Source of the DNA: Escarpia spicata
Taxonomy: Eukaryota; Annelida; Polychaeta; Sabellida; Siboglinidae
Reading direction: 5' to 3'
Assembly (NCBI GenBank): GCA_963995525.1
Contig: OZ023206.1
Location: 48,245,585 to 48,309,584 of the forward strand
Length of the DNA stretch: 64,000 nt
Shown here: positions 25,850 to 37,699 of the stretch, in pieces
Layout: every line of letters starts with the position of its first letter
How positions within the stretch are numbered: position 1 is the first letter of the stretch
Made by a program: the position numbers and the translations under genes
Notes under the pieces: model-generated
Seen by the model: only the letters and a program-made list of their open reading frames with translations
Databases searched by the model: none
Told to the model about the DNA's origin: nothing

Positions 25850-26640
25850 TCTGGCTACAGTATAGTGTGTACAGAGTCAGAAACAGGTTTACATAATGGC
25901 TTCAACAACTGCACGTTTTATTCAACATATACATTTATTAGTACGCATCATGTATAAAAAACATAATCGTAAATGAAAATGGAATAATATAGAAAACGTA
26001 CAATTATAAACTGTTGTACAAGAGTTATGATCATTTGAGGCCAAGTAAAAATATATATGGATCTTGGTTGTTTTTTTAAATACACTGATGCCCTTATACT
26101 TTACTAGTATGTGTTTTGGATGATGGCCACAACATCTTTACAATAATGGTGGTTGTTTTATGTAATTACTACAGCCCTACACCCTGAGTGATAATGGCAC
26201 CTAAAGCATGACTTGAAATAATCAAGCAGTACACTGCATGACAAATTTGGGATCGAGATTTCTTGACAAAAAACTGTTTCTTTTGTCACTGTCATATAAT
26301 AGAAAAGGAGGCTGTGGTACCCACAAGTATATAACATGTTTCATTTTCATATGACATCATGTAAGTGAAGTTATATATATATTATGTGATGATATCTCAT
26401 TCTGTTCCATTGATATACGGTATATTTATAATTGTTGTGTACATTATATTATTATATTCTATTATATATTGTTTAATGTTTAATATGTTGTTATATGGTT
26501 TAATACATATCAACAAAACAAGGATTGCATTAATTAATATATGTACAAGTAAATCATCCCTCCACTGCTAATTGGTATCTAAGGCTTTCATTGTTTTGCC
26601 TAATGTATAATATGACGAAATCCTGATTCATTCCTACCCG
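25850..26640. other. AT-rich non-coding stretch
   Basis: No supported gene. A short frame around 26,365 is of AT-rich composition only. Confidence 0.5.
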
Positions 26641-26689
26641 GGGTAGAAATTGGTGGCAGCACATTGCTGTAAGCATTTCACATTAAATT

Positions 26690-27000
26690 ATCACTGTCCG
26701 TTTTGTGACAAAAGATATTAGTAGATAAATGACAATAAAGAATTTAGTTTTGCACCTGTGACAATACATAATCACTATCAGTTGGTGACAACAAATTGCA
26801 GTGGACGTATAACAGTACATTATCACTGCTATTTGGTGACAACACATTGCAGTGGACATCTGACATTATTGCAATACATTATCACTCTCAGTTGGTGACA
26901 AAACATAGTAGATAATAGCAATATATTACTATTGTCAATTGGCGACAACATATCGCAGTGCACGTATGACAGTATATTAATACTCTCAATGACCACTAAC
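26690..27000. repeat. Degenerate tandem repeat with TTGGTGACAA units
   Basis: The motif ATTATCAC...TTGGTGACAACA...GCAGTGGACGT recurs at roughly 50-60 bp intervals (near 26,770, 26,822, 26,880, 26,930). Units differ in length and sequence, so the array is old. Confidence 0.6.
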
Positions 27001-27852
27001 ACAAAAATCAACAATTGTGTCGTTTTTGCTCTAGTAAATTATTTGTTTATCGTAGCGGAAGAAGACGGCCAGACGATGGATGCGCAAATGGTTGCAGTAA
27101 TGGAGGCGATCCCTCCAGCAGCAGGACCATGCGTAGATGTTTCAACTAGTCTTCCATCGGATTTACATTCAATTAGTGGTGCTCCTTTTCTTGACTTTAA
27201 GACTCGTTGCAATTATTTCGAGATATGCAAAAGCATATTGCTTGACTTTTCTTTTGGATCGTTTAATACATGTGAAGACTCCTTTGTTCGTGGCTCTCTA
27301 CGTTTGTTGTCACTTCAACAAACACATTTTACAAAGATTATTTTCATGTCAAGAGAAGTGATGCAAATAACGGTTAATAAAAATTGACGTCATGGTGACG
27401 TTGCAACAGAAAGTTTTCTTTGATGAGCATTGCTTCAAAAATGAGGAGAACTGAACAGTTCACAATGACTAATTTAATAATTACAAAAGGTTATATGCCA
27501 CAACTGTTTCACGTAATACAACACAAAGTTAAAAAAAATCAACCAAAATAATGATAAAAAAAACAGAGGTGCTTCATAAAAAAATAAAGTACTCTTAGTT
27601 TTAAAAAACATTTTGAAAATGTCGTAAAAGCAGTCTGTCCACCTTAATTACTTTGGTGGACAAAAACTCTTGAAAAATGTGTTTTTACTACAAGAACTGT
27701 CTGCAATTACACAGGCGTCAGAAGATGAGGGACTGGGTATTAGTTTAACCCACAACATATCTGCGAGGGGTGATGCAATTGGAGTTTTCTGGTGAGCCTA
27801 ACGACGGTTGCAGTATGAAGATTTTGGGGAGCCTCAACTCTCTAATATTCAC

Positions 27853-28190
27853 TAAAGTAAAGGTACGTTCTTATATAGCGCAGTATTCAGTACTCAGGAC
27901 TGCTCAATGCGCTTTACACTTTACCCCCTGGCAGACCTGTTTAATCGAACTTTATCTAAACTTCTCTGGGAAGCATCCAGCCACGCTGCAATGCATGTGC
28001 GAAAACTAATCTTACAAAAAAAAACCGTCACTGTCTATAGCCAGGTAACCATTCATACAGCTAAATGAACTGGACCCATGTAGAGGGAATAAACTTGCCG
28101 AAGGTTCGACACGGCAGCGCATGATTCGAACCCGGGTTCTCTCGGTTGACAGTTGGACGCCTTAGCCACTGTGCTCGACAAATACTACAT
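27853..28190 (-). mobile_element. tRNA-derived SINE
   Basis: Reading the minus strand from 28,190, a tRNA-like head has an A-box match (TGGCTAAGGCGTC) and a B-box match (GGTTCGAATCA) about 37 nt apart. A body follows (CCCTCTACATGGGTCCAGTT, GGCTATAGACAGTGACGG). The tail is TGTAAAGCGCATTGAGCAG then GCGCTATATAAGAACGTACC, of the kind shared with a LINE 3' end. Length about 335 bp. Transcription by RNA polymerase III is inferred from the boxes. Confidence 0.75.
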
Positions 28191-28294
28191 CTATGTGTGC
28201 CATCTTGTTGATATAAAATGGCATCATTTTAGCCACAGTACAGTTAGCAACTAGTTAACACAGATATACAAGCGAACAGACCTACCAACATTAT

Positions 28295-29305
28295 AATCAT
28301 AATACTAAAACTTTATTTTGACACTGTCAAATCCGGGTCGGCTACCCCGTTCACGGGTGTACAAGCATTACAATACTAAATAGCTTAAAATTATAATCAG
28401 TCCAGGTAAATAATAAAATAATAATGATACGCTATAAAACATGTTAAAACAGTAGAATGTTCCCGTGTGTAAATTATTTTAAATATATATTTACATATGT
28501 ACAAAATAAACTGCATTCGTTAAAAGGAATATTAAATGTGTGAAATATAAAAAAACACTAATACCATGAATACTACAATGATAATAAATAAGATAATATG
28601 TAATATGTGTGTTAAAGTCCTATGTCAGCCATGTAAAACCCATTAAGTGGAGAAGAACAATGTCTTTAGTTTTTTCTTAAATTGAGGGAGATTGCCGTTG
28701 TTGCGCATGTTTATGGGACGTTTTTTCCACAGAGTGGAGCCAGGACAAGCAAATGCACGGCGGCCTAAACGTTCTAAGTTCACTCTAGGAACTTCCAAGA
28801 GTTACCCGCTTACAGAGTTTAGGGAACGGCGTGGTGTTTATTGGTGTGATAGTGCCGCAAGGTACTTAGGCGTACCATCGTATAATGCTCTGTGCACAAG
28901 GACGAGTATCTTAAACTCAATACGCCTACTAATAGGCAGCCAGTGTAATTTCCGCAGTATTGTCGTCATGGACTGCCGATCGCCCCGCCGAATCTGCATG
29001 ACAATTCGAGCCGCAGACTGGCTGAGCCATTTCCAGACGGTGCAGGTAACGATCGTTTATTCCGAAAAGTATCGCATTACCCTAGTCAAATTGCGATGTC
29101 ACCAGTCCGTGGACCAGACTCTTACATGCACTGGTGGTAATAGAATATCGTATCTTTGCAATTTGTGACAGTTGATAATAGGCGTTGCGACATACGTTCG
29201 CTACTTGTGACGCCATCGATAGATCAGTGTCAATAACAAATCCGAGATCTCGGATAACGGAGGAGTTGTCAACGAACTGGCCACATATGTTGACGCGGCT
29301 TAACG
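28295..29305 (-). mobile_element. LINE 3' half (RT carboxyl end plus 3' UTR)
   Basis: On the minus strand the frame gives SSVIRDLGFVIDTDLSM, NVCRNAYYQLSQIAKIRY and, after interruptions, GSTLWKKRPINMRNNGNLPQ, the usual carboxyl end of CR1/L2-like ORF2 proteins. A 3' UTR follows to about 28,300, ending in a TATTATGATTAT tail. It is 5' truncated near 29,305, next to the foldback element. Confidence 0.72.
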
Positions 29306-29315
29306 ATATAGTGGC

Positions 29316-29505
29316 CTATTTCTTTTGTCTCTCCGACCTCTCCGCGGACGTCCGCGGATAGAAATTTGCTATTCTATTTGACGCGGAGAGATCACGTGAT
29401 CTCTCCGCGTTAAAAAGAACAGCCCGGAGAGGATCTCCGGACCGCTCCGATTTCTCCGCCTGTAGGGCATGTCGCATGCGGAGAGGTTCGGGTTGAATAG
29501 GCCTC
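29316..29505. mobile_element. Palindrome-rich foldback/MITE-like element
   Basis: The block starts GGCCTATTTC and ends with the inverted GAATAGGCC. Inside are a perfect 30-bp palindrome at 29,381-29,410 (centre CACGTG) and a perfect 18-bp palindrome at 29,341-29,358 (TCCGCGGACGTCCGCGGA). TCTCCGC and its complement GCGGAGA are repeated throughout. It is GC-rich against an AT-rich background and has no coding frame. No clear target duplication was seen. Confidence 0.65.
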
Positions 29506-29884
29506 GTGACTTTCAACATGACGGATTATAAACGAAAGATAAGTGGCATTGTACAAAATGTAAACTGAAATATGTAGTTTTCAGTTTGCTTTGTACATGT
29601 GATAACGCAATTATGTACATTTTACTTGAGCAATATACACAATGAAGCGTGTAAATATGTATTTGGAATATTCAACTAAGTGAAATAATGGTTTTCTGTA
29701 TTATCGCCATGATCACAAAACATTTAATGATTGAAATGAGAAATGTCAAATAAGGAACCTGCGCGTGTATACTCTGCAAATACAGATGTCTAGATGAGAA
29801 TGATACTGCATCCATTCTGTTAAAATAGCATGATACAGAAACAGGTCTACATAACATAGCCGGTAAGTCGTAAACATGCAGAGT

Positions 29885-30900
29885 ATGCTATATTTAAATA
29901 TTAATAATAATAAGATAACTTCTATTGCGCCTAAATCCTTGGAAACCAAGCTCAGAGGTGCATCAAAACAAAAGGATTGGTCAATCTTAAAATCCATAAG
30001 TAGTCAACAGATGGGTCAAGGCGCCAGGGAGCTACGATGGATAAGCAAGGTTGAAAAGATAAGTTTTTAAATGATGACGGAATTTTTTTTTATTTTCAAC
30101 TGATCTAACACTAAGAGGGAGCATATTCAAAAGAGTTGGTGCACCAACAGAAAAAGCCCTAGTTCCAATGTTAGTGTTAACTCTTGGAGCAAAAAGTAGG
30201 TCAGAACTAGATGATCGAAGCTGGATAGGTTTTCTTACAGGAGTAAACAATGAATGCAAATAAGATGGTTGCTTACTGGACAGTGCCTGGTATGTAATGG
30301 TACATATCTTAAATATTATACAATATCATACAGGAAGCCAATGCAAAGACTTCAAAAGTGGTACAGAAAAAAAAAACGAGGAGATCTTGTAACTACTCGT
30401 GCTAGAAAATTTAGGACATGCTGAAGTTTTGTAATATCCTTGCTCGCGATATTATAAAGGAGCGAATTGCAGTAGTAAAGTCTGCTGGTAACAAGCACTG
30501 TTGCAATAGTTTTAGCAACAGAAAATTACATGCCTGCGAATACGGCGAAGATCACGAATGTGATAAAAACAGCAGCGACATGTTTGAGATATTTGTTGTC
30601 GGACATTGAAGTTACTATCCAATATCACTCCCAGATTCTAAACTGAGGTTGCTGGTGTGATATACTGATTCAAAATATGTGTATTAAAAAAACCATCCAG
30701 TTTACTACGCTGCATTGCAGTACCAATAATGATCAATTCAGTTTTAATTGCATTTAATTTCAACTTGCTGTCAGTCATCCAATGGAAGATATCTTGAAGG
30801 CAATCACAAAGTTGGTTAAGGGAGCGATTTGTATTCAGGGTAGCCAACGAAATGTAGATCTGAGTATCATCAGCATAAAGATGCTGATCCAAGTTGTCTT
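29885..30900 (-). mobile_element. LINE 3' half (RT palm to tail)
   Basis: The minus frame starts at LYADDTQIYISLATLN (RT motif C) near 30,880 and continues LCDCLQDIFHWMTDSKLKLN, then, after a shift, NLGVIFDSNF. At 30,259-30,032 it gives APRVNTNIGTRAFSVGAPT and KFRHHLKTYLFNLAYP, the typical carboxyl terminus of CR1/Rex-like LINEs. The 3' tail is a short (AAT)n near 29,890. 5' truncated. Confidence 0.8.
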
Positions 30901-30949
30901 TGTATAACAGAGCTTAGTGGCGTGGTGAATTGTTTGTATTGTCAACTGC

Positions 30950-32330
30950 AGTCTTGATGCAGTATCAAAACAATGAATGTACATTTAATAACATTCTCGT
31001 ATTGTTATGTTTTGATACCCCATAAAACAGTGCCAGAAGATACCACTATATTGGTGTGATTGTTTGTTGCACAGCATACCATTTTTGGAATCAGGGAACT
31101 GAGTAAATGCAGGGTAATATTAATAACAAAATGTAATTAAAATGTTCACTACATTATTTACAAACATCCATTTTTAGTTTAACATGTATTGTATGCATCA
31201 ATAATGTAAGGATTTTCTTAAATTAAATAGCACATAATGTTTAATATTTTTCTTTAAAAATTAGATAATTTGAAATAGATTACTGTTATTTTCAATGTTG
31301 TAATTCATGCAATGTTACTACGCATCAGAACGGTGGGGTTCATAATGGTCCAGTGATGTGTGGCAGGTTCAATGCCTGCTAGTGTTTGAATGTTGCATAC
31401 AAAACAGTACTGGTTGTGCACATCCACTGATTCCATTAATTGCCTTCAGCATGTGTAATGTAATTTTGATGTCGCTCCTACCACTTTTCTATCTGAAGTG
31501 ATGTCTTTTTTATGTGATTAATAAAAAACACATAAACAAATCAATCGTAAACAGTGTTTGAAGGTTTAATTTGAACCCTGAAGAGATTGTATACATGGTT
31601 TTTATTTTTTACTCAATATCACTCCAATGACAGTAAAAATTTATTTTCTTGCATAACAAATGCCTACACCCTAATATGAAAACAAATGCCTACATACTGA
31701 TATGAACGTGCACCTTTGTTGCATGGAATTATTTGCACATATATTAAATACACTTATTTAGTAAGGGTAACATCCTAACGCAATTCAACTGTTTTATTTC
31801 TCCGTTGCAAGAAAATTACATCATGAAAAACACACATATTGCTTTGACTATGATCGTGACATTGATGATGATCCAAGATTGTTTCTCGTCTCCTTCAGGT
31901 TAGGCAGCTACTCTCAAACAGTTTCCGTGAATCATCAGTATAATGCGAATTAAACAATACTTATTGTATTGGAATGTGTTAAAGGGAACTGTTTGCCATG
32001 CAAATACAACCACATATTTTGTATACACCCAGCTTCTTGAAAGCCCATACAATGGATGTGTGACATATACAATGTGTCTTGTAAAAGGATATACAATCAT
32101 GTAATGTGAACATGTGGGATTACATCACGCAATAGCATGCACGCTTTTATTGGATAAGAATTGTCTTTCTTATTTATTTATAATAGTTACATCATTAAAC
32201 ACAACACACAGATGTCCCATCTTTGATGAGCAAGTACCATGCCATGGTACCTACAGCACAACATGATTTTAACAAGTTACATATTAAATATGATATTGTG
32301 CACACAACTATCAATGTTTAGCCGGCAGAC
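30950..32330. other. AT-rich non-coding stretch
   Basis: No supported gene or clear repeat boundary. Confidence 0.5.
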
Positions 32331-32339
32331 CTGGGTTCA

Positions 32340-32505
32340 ATTCTTAATTTAATTGAATTGATCAAAAATTTGCTCGAATTTTATTTGAAAAAAATTAATT
32401 GAATTGGAATTGATCCTTCTTGTGAGTAAATTGAATTAAATTGGAATTGATCCTAGGTAAATAAACATGAATTGCAATTTAATTGGAATTGACAAAAGTG
32501 AATTG
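32340..32505. repeat. Degenerate AATTGAATTGGAATTGAT repeat
   Basis: Imperfect repeats of TGAATTGGAATTGATCC in AT-rich DNA. Low complexity. Confidence 0.6.
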
Positions 32506-32999
32506 AACCAAGGTCTGACAGTAGGTCTACACACTATTTTTACAATTTGCCCCTCCAATGAATTATACACAGTACACGAATAAATACATATTTTAACATA
32601 AATATGATTGCAATACTCAATGTTTTTTTGTTCGAGTATCCATTTGTTCTACCCTATTTGCTTGCTATACGTGGCGAACACGTTATTAGGCACTACGAAT
32701 TAAGCAACAACAATGTGGTGTATGTCATACACAGATCACATGAATACATCGGCATTGACACAGGCGTTAGCCGTTACACACACGACATAGTGTTTATTTT
32801 TGTTACAATATTAATGCATATTTTTGTGTAAAAATTATTGACTAATAACATAACAGCACATGATGTGAACTTGTGAGCATATGAAACATATTTAATGTTG
32901 TAAGCATCATGGTATTTTAAGAAAAAAATAACTAACAAAATGATTCAGCTAGTGATTTTGTGTCCATGTTGTTTATGGGCGATAACAAGGCTGTTGCTA

Positions 33000-33095
33000 C
33001 CATCTCCGATGTGCGCCGAAGTCTATTCTTTTTTACCTTCTCCGCTTTCTCCGCTTCCGGTGTCTCCGCGGACTGCAAAAGAAATAGGGCCTAAG
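33000..33095. repeat. Half copy of the 29.3-kb foldback family
   Basis: Repeated TCTCCGC/CTCCGCTT followed by CTCCGCGGACTGCAAAAGAAATAGGGCCTA resembles, in inverted direction, the left end of the element at 29,316. It abuts the 3' truncation point of the LINE at 33,100. Confidence 0.5.
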
Positions 33096-33099
33096 TGTA

Positions 33100-34645
33100 C
33101 GCAGACTTGGCGAACGGAAGACAATGGCTTCTGATTGGTTGTCGTTCATCACGAGTCCGTTGTCATGGAGCCATATTTTCACTTCCTGTATGCAGGCCTC
33201 CATACGTGCAAGGGCTTGTGTGTGGTCGGTTGGTGGGAAAGTGATGTAGAGTTGAGTGTCGTCTGCATATAGGTGGTGTTGAATATGGTGCTGTTGTAGA
33301 AGTTTGGTTAAAGGTGCGATGTACGCGTTAAAAACTATCGGTCCCAGGACAGACCTTGTGGCACTCCTGTCATTATGGTGTTTATTTCCGACACGCCATT
33401 CTTTACACGTACTACATAATATTATGTTCGATCACACATATAAGATGTCAGCCAGGCAAGGACGTCGCCAGATAACCCGTATCCATGCAACCATCTCAGC
33501 AGTATGGTATGGTCGATGGTGTCGAAAGCCGCAGTAAGATCCAGTAGCACTAGGACAACACTCCGGCGACAATCAGTCGATTGTGGAACGTCGTTGTACA
33601 TACGCACGAGTGCTGTTTCGGCACCGTGGTGTGCACGGTACGCACTCTGATCAATTCCGTAGATACCGTTCTCCTCCGTGAAGTGTTGTAATTGGGTCCG
33701 TCTCGTCAGCATCAAGGTAAAACGATTCTATGTCTGCTGCGAAACTGCTGTTGTTGGTCGCTGCATATTTCCGATATGTAACGTGTCGTTTCAGACAGTC
33801 TGGTTTTGATTGGAAGAGTCCACATTCGACGGCGTAGTGATCGGTAATTAGTAATGTGGGCACGGCATCAGTGGCAATAGGATGTGATGTTTTCGCCGTT
33901 ATCATCAGGTCTAGTGTAATACCCCATTCGTGAGTAGCGCCATTGATATGTTGCACAAAGCCAGCCGTATCAAGCAGATCGGCCAGATTCACCGCGAGGG
34001 TGCAAGTTGAATTGTTACATCTCGTGTAGAAGTCACCGCACACGACCGTCTCTGTAGGATGAGCAGCAGCGATGAATAACACTTTGGAGACATCATCCAG
34101 GAAAGTTCCAAAACACGTATTTGGCGGTCTGTACATCACGATTATTGTGCAGCCGACGCGGGCATTGCGTAGAGTAACGGAGAGTGTTTCTGAAGCGTGC
34201 ATGTCAACAGTGACATGAGCTGCAGAGTTTTGCTGAACAGAACTCCAACACCTCCACTGCATCGAGCGCCACCACGCAGCTGGTGAACGAGCGTATCATT
34301 TTCTCTGCAAAGTTCAGAAACTGAAGCATTGTCTTCATCTGCCAGGTTTCAGTTACAGCAACAATGTCCAGAGAACACCCGTCAACATAATCACGTACGA
34401 ACAATGATTTGTTTCGCAGAGATCTGGTATTAATCAGAGCAAATTCATCCTTGCCCACGATTACGGCCGAGTCCCATTTTAATGTCGGTACTTCTATTAG
34501 ATTGTTGTTATGACGTGTGCATGGCCGATCGGTGGGTGGTCGATGTCCGATAATTGGATCGATTGTTCTTTGTTTCCGAACGCCGCGTCGGCAGCCGCGT
34601 CTCGTTGGTAACCCGGCAGCAATATCGACATCAACTAGCATCCTC
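33100..34645 (-). mobile_element. LINE with endonuclease and RT, internally deleted and frameshifted
   Basis: On the minus strand: a basic amino region (GLPTRRGCRRGVRKQRT); endonuclease pieces FALINTRSLRNKSLFVRDYV and DIVAVTETWQ; then, in another frame, VMYRPPNT, CGDF and LITDHYAVECGL. Next comes RT sequence GIDQSAYRAHHGAETALVRM and LLDLTAAFDTIDHTILLRWL (motif A), then, shifted, GPIVFNAYIAPLTKLLQQHH and LYADDTQLYITFPPTDHTQA (motif C). The RT amino end is missing between endonuclease and QSAYR. Dead copy related to that at 22.8-25 kb. Confidence 0.85.
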
Positions 34646-35136
34646 CAAGTGTTGGCGTTCAGGCGTGACGCACAGGAATTTTAAAAGCAATTGACAGGCA
34701 GTGTACCTGTGCGACGGCATGGTTACGCAACAGGATCGACTGATTAGAATATCCACTGAGGTGCCTCAGTAAACGATAAACAGAGTTTTTAAAAACAGTA
34801 CAAACACACACCTACAACATTCTTGTCGCTGACTAAATTGTTTGGCATGATAATTGTAGATTGCTGCACGTATGCAGTGAAGATCAGTGTCGATGTGTAA
34901 TTGAAACAGACTAAAAATTGGGATAATTTCGAAGCGACGTACACATGCAGCGGGTTAGGCGCAGTCACGTGGAGGATTAGTATTTGTTGAATAGAGCACA
35001 GGTATAGTGCTGTATTCAACAAAGAAATAAGCTACACCAACAATATTTTATTACAAATAATAATTTCACTATATAAATAACGTCATGATAACAGCACAAA
35101 AATTGTTAAAATGTAGAAATAAATGCTTGCCTTTAC

Positions 35137-35370
35137 GTTCTGTCTTAGCACAAGTTGTCTCCTTGACATCTATGACCGCCTCCTTCAAATAGGGATGCCT
35201 GGCATGCATCGTTGGCCATTCACTCACTGCATGATGCAGGTCACGATGCATTGGAAGAAACTTGATCAGTGCCTTTGTCTTCTGGGTAGTCCATCGATGG
35301 TATCGACATCTTTTGGACTGAACAGCCTTCTTGGTGAAGCCACTGTACGTCTGATAATAGGCAGTGCTGC
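35137..35370 (-). CDS. Isolated 234-bp candidate exon, unknown product
   Basis: On the minus strand an acceptor (ttccag at 35,376-35,371) and a donor (GTAAAG at 35,136-35,131) bracket 234 bp that stay open in one frame, phase 1 at both ends. It encodes 77 codons, including CRYHRWTTQKTKALIKFLPM and EWPTMHARHPYLKEAVIDV. The WTTQKTKALIKF segment faintly recalls MADF/SANT-type DNA-binding domains, but I do not claim membership. No other exon of the gene is recognised nearby, so it could be one exon of a long gene or a remnant. Confidence 0.4.
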
Positions 35371-35399
35371 CTGGAAATGAATCGTGAAATCAGCTAAGA

Positions 35400-36270
35400 A
35401 ATGCACAAACTACTTGTCGCATGATTGTAAATTGGCAATATTAAATATAATTGTTATTATTATGCATTTACCACTTTTCTAATACAACATATTTTTTTAA
35501 TATTAGTAAATACCAAAGGTAAAACTAATCATCACATGTGTTCTGTAACTATGTAATAATGTTACAAAAATATAGACTTTATAATTTTATCAACATTAAT
35601 TATGCCGGTGCATACATATGTGTAACTGATGCATGGTAAACAAAACCACTACTACGACGACGAGATAATTTTACTTGTATAAAGCGTGGCTTAAAAATCA
35701 TGGAATATATATACTTAGATATGAACAACCATATATTGTTCTCCCTGGGCCAACTGAAATCCAACGGGCAAACATAAAACATTATGTAGTTTTAAGTGTT
35801 TGTCTTGTTCTCTTTGCATACTAGTGTAGTAATAATAGTTTTAAATATAACTATTCTAGTGCTCATTTTTAAATCTAATACATTCTTGCAATAATTGTAA
35901 AAATTACATAATATAACAATTTGATATACATGAATAACTGCTGCAAAGGGCTTTTACCAAAATGAATCGTTCGGTGTTTTGAAGTCATTTTTTATTTCTA
36001 TCGTTACACCTTGGCGACTGTAAACATTAACACAGCTATTTGAAATGTGTGTCAAGCTTTATTATTCCTCAATACAGCATTACATGGCACACCAGTTGAT
36101 TAGCAAAAAAATCAGTTTCGGTAGATGCGTGGGAATGTTTAATATTGTATTTTACTATTATTGTTTGTATATTATAGGTTTAACATGTTGTTTATTTTAT
36201 AATTAATTTCCACTGTAAAGCGGTAACAAATGCTTAATTAGTTTACTTTTCCGAATCATATGCCCTCTGC
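35400..36270. other. AT-rich non-coding stretch
   Basis: No supported feature. Confidence 0.5.
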
Positions 36271-36277
36271 TTAATGT

Positions 36278-36279
36278 AT

Positions 36280-36321
<42 letters not shown>

Positions 36322-36333
36322 ATATATATATAC

Positions 36334-36430
<97 letters not shown>
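36278..36430. repeat. Long (TA)n tract
   Basis: About 150 bp of nearly pure TA with a few breaks (ATAT phase changes, one CATATG). Smaller (TA)n runs lie at 36,637-36,680. Confidence 0.97.
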
Positions 36431-36432
<2 letters not shown>

Positions 36433-36631
36433 CATAAGTGCAGCATAGGTCGACCGCTCCATTATGAGAGATAGGATATACAACCTCCGGGAAAACGTCT
36501 CCCAAAATAAAATAAAATAAATTTTTGGTGCAAATAATTATTGATATCATTATATGTCTGGGTATACTACATACACTAACAGTTCAAATTATAAAATAAA
36601 AGATACTGTCTACGCAATATGCTGCTGTTAG

Positions 36632-36636
<5 letters not shown>

Positions 36637-36681
<45 letters not shown>

Positions 36682-36690
36682 CATACATAT
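36637..36690. repeat. (TA)n microsatellite
   Basis: A second TA run, interrupted once and followed by ACATACAT. Confidence 0.95.
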
Positions 36691-36956
36691 ATAATATTAT
36701 AAATATGTGCAACATTATAATATAGGCAACATGTTATACGGCATTCAATATGATTAATGTTAATAACAGTAATACATTAAAGAGAATTAAAATAATATAA
36801 TTTACTTGCGAATTAACTTACATTACTGTCACATTTTGGTGTAGAAGTATCCATTCTGCGGAACTACCCTAGGGCTACGGACTAGATTTGATGACATTGA
36901 AAGTTACGCAACTACGATTCCGTCCGTTTACTGTTGACCCTTTGAACATATATGCA

Positions 36957-36957
<1 letters not shown>

Positions 36958-36993
<36 letters not shown>
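36958..36993. repeat. (GTAA)n microsatellite
   Basis: About nine tandem GTAA units. Confidence 0.95.
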
Positions 36994-36994
<1 letters not shown>

Positions 36995-37437
36995 TTTAAT
37001 GCAGTGGAAACAGTGTACTGTAGGCCAGGCCATACGCTCACGTTCACTGTTATCAATGTCAAATTCATAAATAAAAGTTCAATTTTTTGTTCTTTTTAAA
37101 ATTTAGATTCTAAAGTGTATATAGAATGTGGAAGCGCTTTAATGGTATTTAGTTATCTAACAATATATAAATATTTTGCATTTTGATTTTTTGGGGGAAA
37201 TGTCTGTGTTCTCGTGTCATTCAATATTAACTGTAAAATATTGCCGCACCTTAGATTCTGGCTGGCACCTGGTCGGGTCCTGTTGATTTGTCTGTTTTTA
37301 AGTCATGAAATAATTTGGCGACTCCTTTTTTGTGATGGTGATGTGTTTTACACTAGTAGTCTAACGATATGTCTGTGTATACATTGATGAATGTTGCATG
37401 TGCATTGTGCACCATACAATGTTGTATGTGCATAATG

Positions 37438-37671
<234 letters not shown>

Positions 37672-37699
37672 TACGTCTACAAGAACACATTATTATTTT

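Noticed and set aside
27016..27387. Open frame with AEEDGQTMDAQMVAVMEAIP
   Set aside because: Possibly one short exon, but no clear splice pair, start or homologue; remaining codons are AT-rich filler.
31335..31400. tRNA-like sequence (TGGTCCAGTGATG, GGTTCAATGCC)
   Set aside because: A- and B-box matches are only about 18 nt apart and no cloverleaf can be drawn; at best an old SINE head.
36203..36550. Ile-Tyr repeat protein
   Set aside because: Translation of (TA)n.
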